Source: Allium sativum
Taxonomy: Eukaryota > Streptophyta > Magnoliopsida > Asparagales > Amaryllidaceae
Direction: 5' to 3'
Length of the DNA stretch: 64,000 nt
Assembly (NCBI GenBank): GCA_030737875.1
Contig: CM060912.1
Coordinates: forward strand, 262,875,731 to 262,939,730
Made by a program: the position numbers and the translations under genes. Under the pieces are notes generated by a model. That model made no database searches, was not told the origin of the DNA, and saw only the letters and a list, made by a program, of their open reading frames with translations. Shown here piece by piece: positions 12,571-24,405 of this stretch (within the stretch, counting starts at the first letter, position 1; each line of letters starts with the position of its first letter).

Positions 12571-12644
12571 GAATGCGAAGAAGAATTGAAGAGAAGGGTA
12601 CTTTTCCATTCACTAATCACAAATATATAAAGTTACAAGATACA

Positions 12645-12840
12645 TGCAATCATGCGTACTGCTACAATTATGGAATAATATCATTAATGATATTTATTCC
12701 TCACATTATGACATACCATTTATACGTACTGCTACAGTTATGGAATGATCTCATTAATGATATTTATATTATTCCCTCATATTATGGCATAACATTAATG
12801 ATATTTATTCCTCAAATTATGGCATATCATATGCAGGAAT
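12645..12840. repeat. Three tandem copies of an approx. 70-bp unit with a perfect palindrome
   Basis: The unit contains TACTGCTACA(A/G)TTATGGAAT, then ATCATTAATGAT, then TTATTCCTCA--TTATG(G)CATA. The first two copies are full, the third partial. The palindrome ATATCATTAATGATAT in copy 1 is perfect over 16 bases. No coding function is seen. Confidence 0.75.
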
Positions 12841-13598
12841 TGACTTAGAATATGTCAATTCTTATCACGTCCCCTTAAAACGGACGGCCAAGATGAGAGA
12901 CCGATTTTGCTAACTAATGTTGTGAAAGAGGCTCGTGGTAGTGGCTTGGTGAGGGCATTTATAAATTGGCATAGGGAACTCAATATTACATAGAGTTTGC
13001 CGAAGCCAAGGCATACCCAATAATGCAACGACAATAATAAAGTCCTCATATAGTTAGAACAAAGCGTTGTTAGATAATTCCTAACAACTGAGATTAACTA
13101 ACAGTATGGAGTAGCTTGTAGTTTTGTGTACATAAAAGTGGAATAAGCAGTCTTCATATGCGAAGGGAAGACAAAATATGTGAAATCTAAATAGCAGGAC
13201 ACACGGTGAATATTAATAGGTACACGAACGTTTGTGAAAGGAAAAACTGGGCATACATAAACATATAAAAATGTAAAAGATAGAAGTTAAACAGGCTGAA
13301 GATATTAAAATATACATGAATATAAATATACACGCGAACATACAGGAATATAATAGATAGTAACGACAAAGTACTATGGTATGAGTCGTATGACGACACT
13401 TTTGTATATAAAAAATAGTCATCAAAAGTTGGATATATTTAGCAGTAGGCGCAGTGTATCGACAACCCTGCTTTTTAAGTTAGGGTATTTTTTCATTTTG
13501 TCCACCCTGTTTTTCCTCACTAATAGTCCACTTTTTGAAATTATCGTAAATATAGTCCACTTTTGGCCAGCTCAGCGATGAGTTGGCTAGATTGTACT
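12841..13598. other. No supported gene; possible transposon edge
   Basis: No homologous protein was recognised. A plus-strand stretch at 12880-12985 reads for about 35 codons without stop but has no start, splice sites or recognisable motif. From about 13465 the sequence becomes the flank of the palindrome cluster that starts at 13599. Confidence 0.35.
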
Positions 13599-13811
13599 GG
13601 CGTAATCCAGGATTGCGCCTATACACGTATACAACTTATATTGTACTGGCTCAATCCCGGATTGCGCCTTATATTATTAAAGAGAAATCAGCTCCCTATT
13701 TACTTATAGGCGCATTTCTGGATCCCGCCTGTAAGTAAACAGAGAACTAATTTGCTCCCCGATCTCTTTCTCCCATTTAAATAACTGGGGCGCAATCCAA
13801 GATTGCGCCCC
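13599..13811. repeat. Cluster of four GGCGCAATCC-N-GGATTGCGCC palindromes
   Basis: Copies are at 13599-13619 (GGCGTAATCC/GGATTGCGCC), 13648-13668 (GGCTCAATCC/GGATTGCGCC), 13708-13730 (a diverged copy, AGGCGCATTTC/GGATCCCGCCT) and 13787-13811. The last has perfect 11-base arms GGGGCGCAATC/GATTGCGCCCC around CAA. They lie 300-530 bases upstream of the ORF at 14124, on the side where its promoter or leader would be. Confidence 0.75.
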
Positions 13812-14123
13812 GAGCACAGGCTTCAACTTTTAGCTTTGCATTTGTAAATCCATTTTCACCTACTTTACCATTCTTCAACTTTACCAAAAGCTCTCAAAAA
13901 AACAACCCAATAACCCATTTTTACCTACTTTACCAAAATATTTCACAAAGAACAACCTAATATTCCATTTTCACTTCCACTCTACAATTAGATAGCTTGG
14001 GTTGGTGCACTTGTTCTCATTAGGAGGACATAGTTAAAAATCAAAGGTACTTACATTTTCCTCCTATTTTCAAAATCAAAGGTAATTACATTTTGCCTAA
14101 ATTTTATTTCATCATTTGGTAAG

Positions 14124-14328
14124 ATGGATAAGTGGGAGATTGACGATGACATTTTAATGAAGTATTGGGAAAGTTTGGGGCCAGGATCGTATGAGAGCAT
14201 GACGGATGTTGATCCTCCACTACAAGCTCCAATGTCACCAATTGCTCATCGACCGGGGAAGGAAATTTGCCCCGATACAGAAACGTATGAATTGGTTGAA
14301 CTCCCTGATCATCTACCTAGTGCACCAC
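14124..14328 (+). CDS. Unrecognised ORF, N-terminal fragment, truncated by LTR X3
   Basis: The frame opens MDKWEIDDDILMKYW and runs 68 codons. It is acidic and proline-containing (DVDPPLQAPMSP), with no recognised domain, signal peptide or membrane segment. The stop codon TAA is supplied by the first bases of LTR X3 (TGTAACG), so the natural C terminus is lost. Base composition is more gene-like than the surroundings. The palindrome cluster upstream suggests it is the start of a transposon-encoded protein rather than a host gene. I do not assign a function. The next coding part is not on the far side of X3. Confidence 0.4.
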
Positions 14329-15099
14329 TGTAACGTCCCGCCATTTTGACCACTTCAAATTGGTAATTAAACCAACTTAAAACGTTTAAATAAACGGATC
14401 GTTATTTAGCTTATAGAGTTTAAAACACAGAATAAAATAATAACACAGTATTAAACAGCTAAATAAACTTTTATATATAAATCAGAATTTTTGATACAAG
14501 TATTTTATCTATACAGCGGAATGAAATATACAGTTTGAATACAAAAAAATATTTACTGACTTAGAATCTTCAGAGTGCACGTCTTCGGAATCCCCAATGT
14601 TGCCAACCTTCGAATCTTGAGCTATAATCTTTAAAATATGCACTGCTCGGGTCTGACCCGAGCATTTCATATAAAACACAGAATACTCGAGTCATGATTA
14701 ATCATATGTTCTAGTAAATTAATTTCGATAGAACTGAAACATAATAGTTGGTCTTCACACAATTATACGTCAGGGGCCTAATCTATAGTTATATAGCATC
14801 CGTTCTATATCAGTTCTCTTTCAAGGGACTAGAATCTCAGGAGCTTGCGTATACACACATGTACAAGGACTTGTGTGTACCTCCTCAGCATCCCAGAAAT
14901 TTGAAACGACCCGCAAATCCGTACCATTTGAATCGACTGAATACAGCTACGTCTAACCCAAATTACACGAAAATACGAATCATTAATAGAAAGAAGTTAG
15001 AGGATGAGAATAGATAATATAGAAAATTAGAATAAAAGAAAATAGATAGAAGATCGAACTGAACAACACCACAGAGTCTCACAATCGCAGCGGAACAAA

Positions 15100-15102
<3 letters not shown>

Positions 15103-15136
<34 letters not shown>
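15103..15136. repeat. (AT)n microsatellite
   Basis: Simple AT run within the U5 half of X3. Confidence 0.9.
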
Positions 15137-15139
<3 letters not shown>

Positions 15140-15410
15140 CACTTTTGAAAATACAAATAGGATTTGAACTTACATACATCATCAGAGTACATCACATATA
15201 TAACATAGTGGAAATAAACTATAAATATCTAACGCTGAAGCCTCCTGCTCCAAGCTCCTCCAAATGAATCTGTAAAATCCTGAACTACTTGACTGCCCGT
15301 ACAAATTAGGCACCCAAGAGTTTAGGGAAAACATAGAAATAAACTCTGGGTCAGTCATGGGAATGGTATGAGTAAACGATTTAAAACAAACTAATTTTTG
15401 ATAAAGGATA

Positions 15411-16503
15411 TGTAACACCCCACCTCTGCTAGGGTCACTCACAAAGGGAATGCACTAGTTTTGGTGAAGCATTATCTAGGTAAACAAATACAGAGATATC
15501 ACAAGACAGAACATAAATTTTAAAACAGCGGAAGAATTAAAAACCAACTTTCATTATTTCAAAATAGAGTCAAAATCTCTTACATCCAAAATACCAACTG
15601 TCATTATTCCATTACAACAAGTTCTAATTAAAGAAGCATAAACTTAAGATAACAAAAGTAAATTATTCCCCAAAATAGCAGAAGTGCAGCCATAGCATAG
15701 CTCAGGACCAAACCGTACATGAGATGAACAGAAAGTAAGAGAAATCCAAGCTAAGTGCTAGATTTTCCTCCCTGAGAACATGGGGGGGAAAACGAAAGAA
15801 AAAGAGGCGAAGAAAAAAGGGTCAGTCATAAAGACTGGTAAGCCCTAGTGACTTTCAGTATAAAAACTAGTAAAGGTAACATGACATGTGAAAACTGGAA
15901 TTAAACATAAGGATGATAATAAGTCTGGCATGATAAACTAAGGTAATGAGATAACTCAAGCATAGCATCGCATGTTCAAGGTTCGCTGCACCAAATGTAC
16001 TAGTATTCTACCCATGTCAAGTATTAACCATGAAATGATCCCTTGGCCCATTATCATGAAATGACCCATTACGGGGTCTTACAATACGATTCACTAATCG
16101 ATCGGCTCCCTACAAGTTCTAGCTCGTTATGTGTCTGTGTCATACATCCGTTAGTGTCACTCACAAAGGGAATGCACTAAGTTCCGTGGAGCATTTAAGG
16201 TAAAAGATGCAGATAAATTACAAGACAGACAAAATTAAAATAGCGGAAAATAAAACTTTACTTTATTGATAAAATAGTTTGTACAAGAATTGCTTTCCAA
16301 TACTAGAGTATCATCTGCCTTACAAAATAAAGAAGCATAAAATAACATTTATATTCCCCAATGTAGCATTATCCAGCCATAGCGGTGGAAAAGAGAGTCC
16401 AAAGCAGCACATCAAAGAGTCTTCAAGCTCGGAAAGAATAATGGTCCAAACTAAGCTGAGCAATTCCCATTATGAGTGACCCTAGCAGAGGTGGGGTGTT
16501 ACA
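15411..16503 (-). mobile_element. Foldback LTR element with 31-bp perfect terminal inverted repeats
   Basis: The element starts TGTAACACCCCACCTCTGC and ends with the exact inverse; the arms match for 31 bases. The 5-base target duplication GGATA is at 15406-15410 and 16504-16508. The inside is made of Tekay-type LTR pieces: an inverted LTR tail (15411 to about 16139), a second inverted tail related to 41730-41999 (about 16140-16460), then a short forward tail (16466-16503). No coding capacity. The clean target duplication shows it inserted as a unit or was rearranged internally afterwards. Confidence 0.8.
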
Positions 16504-18344
16504 GGATATCTCATAAGACCAGGCCATAAAAACGGAACGGGTTTTTCCCTTTTGAGAATCCAAACACTTGTTTAACTTTCAAAAACGTTTTGAAAAAAAA
16601 GATAATCGTAAGATCGATCAACAAATAGACATGGATGGTTTTTACTTTACGATAACCAAAAAAATTTTGAAAACGATATTCTTCTTATATTATAATAATG
16701 TCTAAATACAAATAAGTATCAATCTAGCAGAACACTTGCATCTCATGCTCCGCATATATAGTATACAATCAAAACCGCGAGTGCTTATTGGATAATGGAT
16801 TTCCAACTATGACAAGGTATGGAACCACCTTTCGATAGTATATCTCTAGAGAGGAATACAGTGGGTTCAACAAGAACGTCTTGCAACCCGGCCCACACAT
16901 GACCGACCACTCATTTCTCTTGAGTGTATCGAATATAATGTCACCTGACGGCTGCGCAGCTACCGTTTCCCAGGAGATACAGAAATGAAAAGAAGTAACA
17001 AAACGAATATTCTCAAGATGGTGACAATACATCCTAATGGGAGCGACCCACATAGCCATGTTGCTTGCCCGATTTTTGTCATTTTCTGGTTCTGAGGCTT
17101 GAGGCTGATCTTACCTTTTGACAAATCATTTCTTTGAATGTCACATCGTCAAAAATGCTAACCACTAATTGATTTCCCCAAAAATATATTACAGGTTTAA
17201 AGCAAGAGAAACGAATTCCTCTGCCACCAACATAAATACATTTGAAGAGATCAACGTACGTGATTGGTTAGGCATACTCTGTCAGACATTCATCCATACA
17301 AGTTGTCCTAGTATTGGACAAACCGAAGGACCTATCCTGTAAATAGAACAGTCCTTGCAATACTCCGTCTTCAATGGTCTTCAATAAAATCTCTGACTTA
17401 TATCGTTTATGTCGAATCGAAGTGGAATTTAATTCTAGTCTCTTTGAAAATGATAACGAAAAAGGTCAGATTTGATATTCGGTGATTTAACTATCAAATA
17501 TAAAATAAAACAGATATAACACCATTGGATCTGCTAAGTCATAAAAAAATCTTTATTCGAATGTTGACTTTGTACTCATTTCTGAATTGCTTTACAGAAA
17601 TTACAACTTAGCGGTTCTTATGGCATATATCAGTTTTTATGACAGACGACATTTGATTCGTTAATCAAAATTTACACAAACCAGCATGTAAGTATAATAC
17701 AATATTTTCTATTGATAACATAACACCTCAGAACATATAATTACAGATAGATATATCAAGTAATAAATAGCAGAACGGTGTTTATTTCTACTACCAGGAT
17801 GTTTCAAACAATCCAGTTAATAAAATACATAGTGGAACGGTGCTTTAATTACACTGACAGATGTTAGATAAAAATATATAATTTCTGATTAACATAATTA
17901 ATCACCAATTAATCAATTTATTCTTTCCTATATTTACATATCATTATCGATCAGTAGCTTACACCTTTAATCCAGGTTACGACTAAATTTACGTTTATTT
18001 TATTATAACGATTGTTATAGATAAACCCAATTTAATTACTAAATAAATTTTATATCGAATTTTTAAAGTTCGATAACTGCATCGAGTTACTTATATACAC
18101 TAACGTTCGAATTGACGAGTCAAAACAATTCAAGCATATGTTTTTTAGGATCTACACGTATCAATATATAAGTTAATGTTTATTATTATAAACATGAAAA
18201 TATATTTAATATCCATTAAAATTTAACTTAAAACATTTTTCCTCTCCTTTTACATGAAATGGGCCAAGCTTACTTTTAATCAGCCCATACACATCTTACA
18301 TATGTACTTGCCCTATATAGATATTTATATGATGTTTTAAGCTT

Positions 18345-20933
18345 AATTTGATTCATTCTATTGTTTTTAATGATGTGGAATTGACCTCGCAGAAGGATCT
18401 AAACGAAGCTTTCACTAGGTATTACAAGCAGATTTTTGGTTCTAAGATTAAGAGAAGAACTAATGTTAGATGGAATGACTTATATCCTTCTGATACTAAG
18501 GTTGACCTTGTTGATTTAGATAAACCTTTCTCTGAGCAGGAGATTTGGAAGGCTACCAGTGATATGCCTAGTGACAAAGCTTCTGGGCCTGATGGTTTCT
18601 CTGTTCTTTTTTACAAGCAGTTTTGGGAAGTTTTGAAGTTTGATATTATTGATCTTTTTAATGAATTTTATAGTGGCGAATTGCGTTTGGGTAGTTTCAA
18701 CTTTGCCAATGTCATCCTTATTCATAAGAGAGAGGGAGCTAATTCTCTTAAGGATTTTAGGCCTATTTCCTTAATCAATGTCTCTGTTAAGATTATTTCT
18801 AAAGTCCTAGCGAATAGGCTTAGTGCCAAGATGAACGATCTTATTGATTGTTCCCAAACTGCCTTTATTAAAGGCAGAAATATAGTAGATGGAGTGGCAG
18901 TGGTGCAGGAATACATTAATGTCTGTTGTAAAAATAATATTTCCTGTGCCATTTTGAAGTTAGATTTTGAGAAGGCTTTTGACTCAATTGATTGAGATTT
19001 TATATGCGAATTATGCCTTGCTAGAGGTTTTAGCATCAAATGGACTAACTGGATCTTGTTATTGCTTAGGTCTGGTTGCTCCAACATTGTTGTTAATGGG
19101 GTAGTGGGTAAGAAGATACAATCCAAGAGGGGTCTTAGACAAGGCGATCCCTTATCGCCTTTTCTATTTAATTTAGCGGTTGATGTTTTCTCTAGAATTA
19201 TAAAGAGAGCTGGTAGATTAGGTGTCCTAGGTAGTGTTGGGAATGAGGAACTTAATAATGAATTATCTATCCTCCAATTTGCAGAAGATACATTATTATT
19301 TTCTTCCCACTTGCCTAAGCATATTATTGCTCTTAAGTTTATTCTTTACTGTTTTGAGATGTTATCTGGACTAAGGATTAATTTTGACAAGAGTGCTGTT
19401 ATGGTTCTTAATGATTTTAAAAATGTTGAGGCTTTGGTTGCTAGCACCTTGAACTGTTCTGTTATGAAATTTCCTTTTGATTACTTAGGTTTTAAGATTA
19501 GGCCTTCGAAGCTTAAGAAGGAAGATTGGTTAGTTATTATTGATAAGATAAATAATAGATTATCAAGCTGGAATAACATATTTCTGTCTAGGGCAGGCAG
19601 ATTAGTTCTTGTTAATTCGGTTTTATCGGCTATACCTTCTTATTGGATGGTCGTTCATCGTTTTCCTCAATGGGTTATTGAGAAGATTGATAGGATCAGC
19701 CGTAATTAACTTTAGAATGGTGTCCCTTTTTGTAGAGTTTATAAATGTTTAATCAACTGGGAGATGTGTTGTAAGCCCAAGAAAGATGGGGGTCTGGGGA
19801 TCATTAACTTATTTAATTTTAATTCTTCCCTACTAGCCAAGTGGTTATGGAAATTTAGATGCCCTGATCTGAAGGCTTCATGGAAATTTATCGTTTCCAA
19901 ATCTTATTATTCTAGAGGAGAGTTTATTGTTGGGACCAGTATTGGTTGGCTTAATAAGTTATCTCACTTTTGGAAGTCTGCTTTGAATTGTTTTGATTTT
20001 TTTAATCTAGGATACAAGATGACTGTTCATTCAGGTAATCTTACTTATTTTTGGCACGATGCTTGGATTTCTCGTGTATCGCTTAAAATTGAATTTCAAA
20101 AGATTTTTAATAATAGTAGATTTAAGAATGCTTTAATTATAGATGTTTAAAGAGAAGATTTAGATCCTCCATGGGAGTTTTCCTTTGACAATATCTTAGA
20201 AGGGTATTTATTAAGGCAATTGGCCTTACTTAGAGCTAAGTTAGCTTTGTACCATTTAGATGAGAATGGTGATTCAATTTGTTGGAGTTTAGATAAGAGT
20301 TTAGTTTACACTGTTAATTCTATGTATAATTTTATTAATTTTTCTGGTGTTTCTTTGCACCCCTTTAAATTTTTATGGAAGTCTAATTCTCCCCCCAAAG
20401 CCAAGTTTCTTATGTGGCTGATCATTCATAAGAAGCTTAATACGGTTGAGCTTTTGAAAAGGAAGAATATTATTTTTGATGTTAAGTGTTGTTTTTGTAG
20501 TATTATGGAGGAGGACGATGATCATTTATTTTTCTCTTGTTATTTAACCTTTTTTATTTTTAATATGATCTTAAGGATTTTTACTTTTGATTGTTTTAGT
20601 TCTTTTAGTAGCTGCGTTGATTACTGGGATTATTATAGATTTGGTTATAATTCCAGATAGAGATATGTGTTGGATTCGCTTGTTACAATCATAAGTTGGT
20701 TCATTTGGTTAGAGAGGAATCAGAGATTTTTTCATTCTATTTCTGTTTCTGCAGATAATTTAATCATTAGTATAGTTAATTTCTGTCTGGTTTGGATGTC
20801 TAATTCTCACTATAAGTTTTTTGGTGATTTGCGATTTGGGTGCTTTTTGACTAAGGTTAGATTTAATCTGAGTTTATGTATTAGAATTAATAGTTATTTT
20901 AGATGTAATAGACCTCGCCTTTGTTGTTGACTT
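18345..20933 (+). pseudogene. LINE ORF2 remnant: reverse transcriptase plus zinc-binding region
   Basis: Frames in order are: RT palm with SDKASGPDGF and DFRPISLINVS (18348-18995), ILKLDFEKAFD (first catalytic Asp, about 18952-18984), KRGLRQGDPLSPFLF (about 19116-19160), FAEDTLLF (19278-19301), a thumb-like part to 19709, then LWKSNSPPKAKFLMW with CCFC and HLFFSC (about 20373-20540), the zinc-binding region found at the C-terminal side of plant LINE RTs. The catalytic pair normally reading ADD is AED here. In-frame stops occur at 18993, 19707, 20148 and 20658. An intact protein would nick DNA and copy its own RNA; this copy cannot. Confidence 0.9.
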
Positions 20934-20982
20934 CTTTTTCTTGGTGTTGGCTCTTTTATTTCTTGTTGTTCTTCTTTTTGCA

Positions 20983-21090
20983 CATATATATATATATGGT
21001 TATATGCATATATATATATATATGTTTATTAATATATATATATATATATATTTATACATATATACGCATATAGTCATATATATATATGTT
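20983..21090. repeat. TA-rich microsatellite block
   Basis: Several (AT)n runs separated by GGTTATATGC-like spacers inside the LINE 3' region. Confidence 0.85.
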
Positions 21091-21509
21091 AGTCACTAAT
21101 AGTTTGGTTCAGTTTTTTCAGATTCCAGGTTGTTGTTGTAGCTGAGGAGCTCTTTGGGTAGCTGTCTGGATTGACCATTGTTGCTTGCTTTGGATATATT
21201 TGTGTATGTGGAGTTGGAGTGTTTTTGGGGTGTGTTGTACCTTTTTGTTTGTATTTTGCTTGTTGTATGTATTGGAGTAGATATACTTCTATATCGGGTG
21301 GCGGCTTTGCCGGAATTCGATATGGAAGTATGATGGGTGGTGGCCTTGCCGGAGCTCATCTATCTATTATCCTCTACATTCATTTTGTGGTGTCAGTATT
21401 GTGTTTTATTCTTGTTTGGGTCTGTATTCGGACATTGTATCCTCTTTATTTTTATTATATATGTGCTCTCTTCTTCTTAGGAAGATCACACATCATTTGT
21501 TTTCAATAT

Positions 21510-21517
21510 ATATATAC

Positions 21518-21579
<62 letters not shown>
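21510..21579. repeat. (TA)n tail of the LINE
   Basis: Long alternating TA run preceded by (CATA)n. It may be the original LINE tail expanded by slippage. Confidence 0.8.
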
Positions 21580-21598
21580 TTTCCAATATGGGCCAAGC

Positions 21599-22983
21599 CC
21601 AAGGCCCGGACTTACAAAAATGCCGCACCACTCCTTACAGTAACGTCCCAGGCAAAATATCAAGCCACTCTCGTTCCCTTTTCATTTTAAATCGCACGCA
21701 TATACCACCCATTACCATTCGACCATCTTCTTTTGCCAGCCTTTCTTTCCACTACCCTGTTTTTCTTCCTATATGTTCTTCCCACATATCCTTGCCACCC
21801 CCTTGTATTTCCTTCTACCGCATGCACTAACATTTCAGCCTGTACCCGTAATCTAACCACGCATTGCGCCCCATCTTTTTCCCACTCTTTCGTTCTTCCT
21901 TTCACACTCGTTTTGTACCAATTTTAACAGTACTAACTTTATATTGGGAGTGGGCTGAAATAAAATGTGATAATCAAGACTAGTCTATCTTTATACTATT
22001 GTTTTTATATCAGGAATTCACTAAAGCTTGATAGTTTTGGTGACAAGGGCACCATGATGAAAGATATACTATCACGGAAATTGATAGCTCAGTTTTTGAG
22101 TGCAGGTGACATGAGAAATGCCCTGCTCTTTACTTTTGCCATGCCAACAGATCGATTCACTCGTGCTGAACCAAATTTAGCAAAAAAAAAAACATGAATC
22201 GCCTGCTTCGATCAACCCTTCCCCTCTACCCCATCCTATTCTTTCTTCTCAGTTTTTCTTGTCGAGCACAACATTAGACCGTAACGTGATGCAAACACCC
22301 AGGCCAACTTTCTCCTTTCCTTTGTACTGCTGTGACAACTTCTGCCTTCTTCTTTCTTTATGGCACGCTGGGTATTTTCAGTGCACACACACATACCGTG
22401 CACATGCACATATACTCAACCATAAATCAAGCCCTTCCGATCATCCTCGCAAACCCCACTTCACATGCCATTTCCATTTCTGCATCCAGATTTTAGCACC
22501 TCCACTTCTTCAAATCTCCTGTCAACTCTCTCTTCTTTCATTTGAATCTTCATGATGCGCCCTCCCCTAATTATTTAGTTTCTTGTATTCAGCTGCTTTG
22601 TTTTGTACTGTTTCTACTTAATGTTTTACCTACCATTTACTAAATTCACTTAACCATCATTCACTATCAAACCTTACTATTCCTTAGTTAAGAAGGAAGT
22701 CAATCAAGTTGGGGTATAATTACCTCTCTGACCTTAACTGAACAACGTTTTAACTTCAAAATAGTCAAAGTTTATCTTTAAATCTTTAACAACTTCCTCA
22801 CGCCTCTCTCAGATTCAGTTTACGAATCCACTTCTTTTATAAAAACATTGGTTATAACGATAACGTTATAATTCGTACTTTCGAAGTATGTAACTTCAAA
22901 TATAACTTTTATTCTTTAATTTGAATAATTAACCTACTCTAATTTATTTATAAGTAAATAAATCCTGATTTAAAAACCGGAAG
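21599..22983. other. Pyrimidine-rich stretch of X3 with one exon-like frame
   Basis: C/T-rich sequence with no counterpart I could recognise in X1 or X4. On the plus strand, after a branch/acceptor-like TTGTTTTTATATCAG ending at 22013, an open frame reads about 60 codons to a TGA after 22194, including DILSRKLIAQFLSAGDMRNA. It could be a captured host exon. Protein family not recognised. Confidence 0.3.
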
Positions 22984-23000
22984 GTAAATAATACTTTCCC

Positions 23001-23640
23001 GAATTCGATAAAATCGAATTCGACGTATAACTCCCTTTCGAGTAATCTCTATTTGATTAACTCTTCTTCGAATAACCTATATTCGATTATCTCTCTTCGA
23101 ATAACTTATATTTGATTATCTCTCTTCGAATAACTTATATTCGATTAACTTACTCCTAATAACTTATATTCGATTAACTCACTTTGAATAACTTGTAGTT
23201 GATCTCTTTCTTTCGAATACGCTATATTCGATAATCTCCTTTCGAATAACTTATATTCGATAATCTCACTTTCGAATAACTAAATTCGATTAACTCCTTT
23301 CGATTAAACTAATATCGATTAACTCCTTTCGATTAAACTAACATCGATTAACTCCTTTCGATTAAACTAACATCGATTAACTCCTTTAATTCTATTCGAA
23401 TAAACTATATTCGATAACCCCTTTAATTCTATTCGAATAAACTATATTCGATAACTCCTTTAATTCTATTCGAACAAACTATATTCGATAACTCCTTTCG
23501 AATAACCAATATTAGATTAACTCACTTTGAATAACCAATATTCAATTACTCTTCTCGAATAAACTATATTCAACTCTACTTCGAATAAGTGATACTCGAT
23601 AACTCTACTTCAAATTACTCCATTTGAATAGCTCTAACTG
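23001..23640 (-). repeat. X3 hairpin array, TCGAATA/TATTCGA type (about 28-bp units)
   Basis: Units contain inverted pairs such as GAATTCGA/TCGAATTC (23001-23021), TCGAATA/TATTCGA (many) and TCGAT/ATCGA (23307-23400). As in X1, both arms change together from unit to unit. Confidence 0.8.
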
Positions 23641-24405
23641 GTTAATTATAACTCTAACTGGTTAACTCTAACTGATTAATTCTAACTGATTAATTCTAAC
23701 TGATTAATTCTAACTGATTAACTCTAACTGATTAACTCTAACTGATTAATTCTAACTGATTAACTCTAACTGATTAATTCTAACTGATTAATTCTAACTG
23801 AATAATTCTTACTGATTAACTCTAACTGATTAATTCTAACTGATTAATTCTAACTGATTGACTCTAACTGATTGAATCTAACTGATTAATTCTAACTGAT
23901 TAATTCCAACTGATTAACTCTAACTGATTAATTCTAACTGATTAACTCTAACTGATTAATTCTAACTGATTAATTCTAACTGATCAATTCTAACTGATTA
24001 ACTCTAACTGATTAACTCTAACTGATTAATTCTAACTGATTAATTCTAACTGATTAATCGTAACTGATTAACTCTAACTGATTAATTCTAACTGATTAAC
24101 ACTAACTGGTTAACTCTAACTGGTTAATTCTAATTGATTAACTCTAACTGATTAACTCTAACTGATTAACTCTAACTGATTAATTCTAACTGATTAACTC
24201 TAATTGATTAACTCTAACTGATTAATTCTAACTGATTAATTCTAACTGATTAACTCTGATTAATTCTAACTGATTAATTCTAACTGCTTAATTCTAACTG
24301 ATTAATTCTAACTGATTAACTCTAATTGATTAATTCTAACTGATTAATTCTAACTGATTAACTCTAACTGATTAATTCTAACTGATTAATTCTAACTGGT
24401 TAACT
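23641..24405 (-). repeat. 14-bp tandem array CTAACTGATTAA(T/C)T
   Basis: About 55 near-identical 14-base units. ATTAAT recurs every unit and is its own reverse complement, so neighbouring units can pair. It forms the centre of the X3 AT-rich block. Confidence 0.9.

Larger units (their letters stand above)
18270..21587 (+). mobile_element. 5'-truncated LINE (non-LTR retrotransposon)
   Basis: It carries a LINE ORF2 remnant (18345-20933), a 3' non-coding part with GGTGGCGGCTTTGCCGG-like repeats (21297-21355) and a (TA)n tail (21510-21579). A candidate 11-base target duplication ATGGGCCAAGC flanks it (18259-18269 and 21588-21598), but a few bases of unexplained sequence lie between the TA tail and the right copy. 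The endonuclease domain is missing, consistent with the usual 5' truncation by target-primed reverse transcription. Confidence 0.65.

Noticed and set aside
18722..19126. 134-codon minus-strand ORF
   Set aside because: Antisense shadow of the LINE reverse transcriptase.
23641..24405. Telomere-like or centromeric satellite
   Set aside because: The 14-base CTAACTGATTAATT unit is not the plant telomere repeat and is confined to the inside of one LTR.
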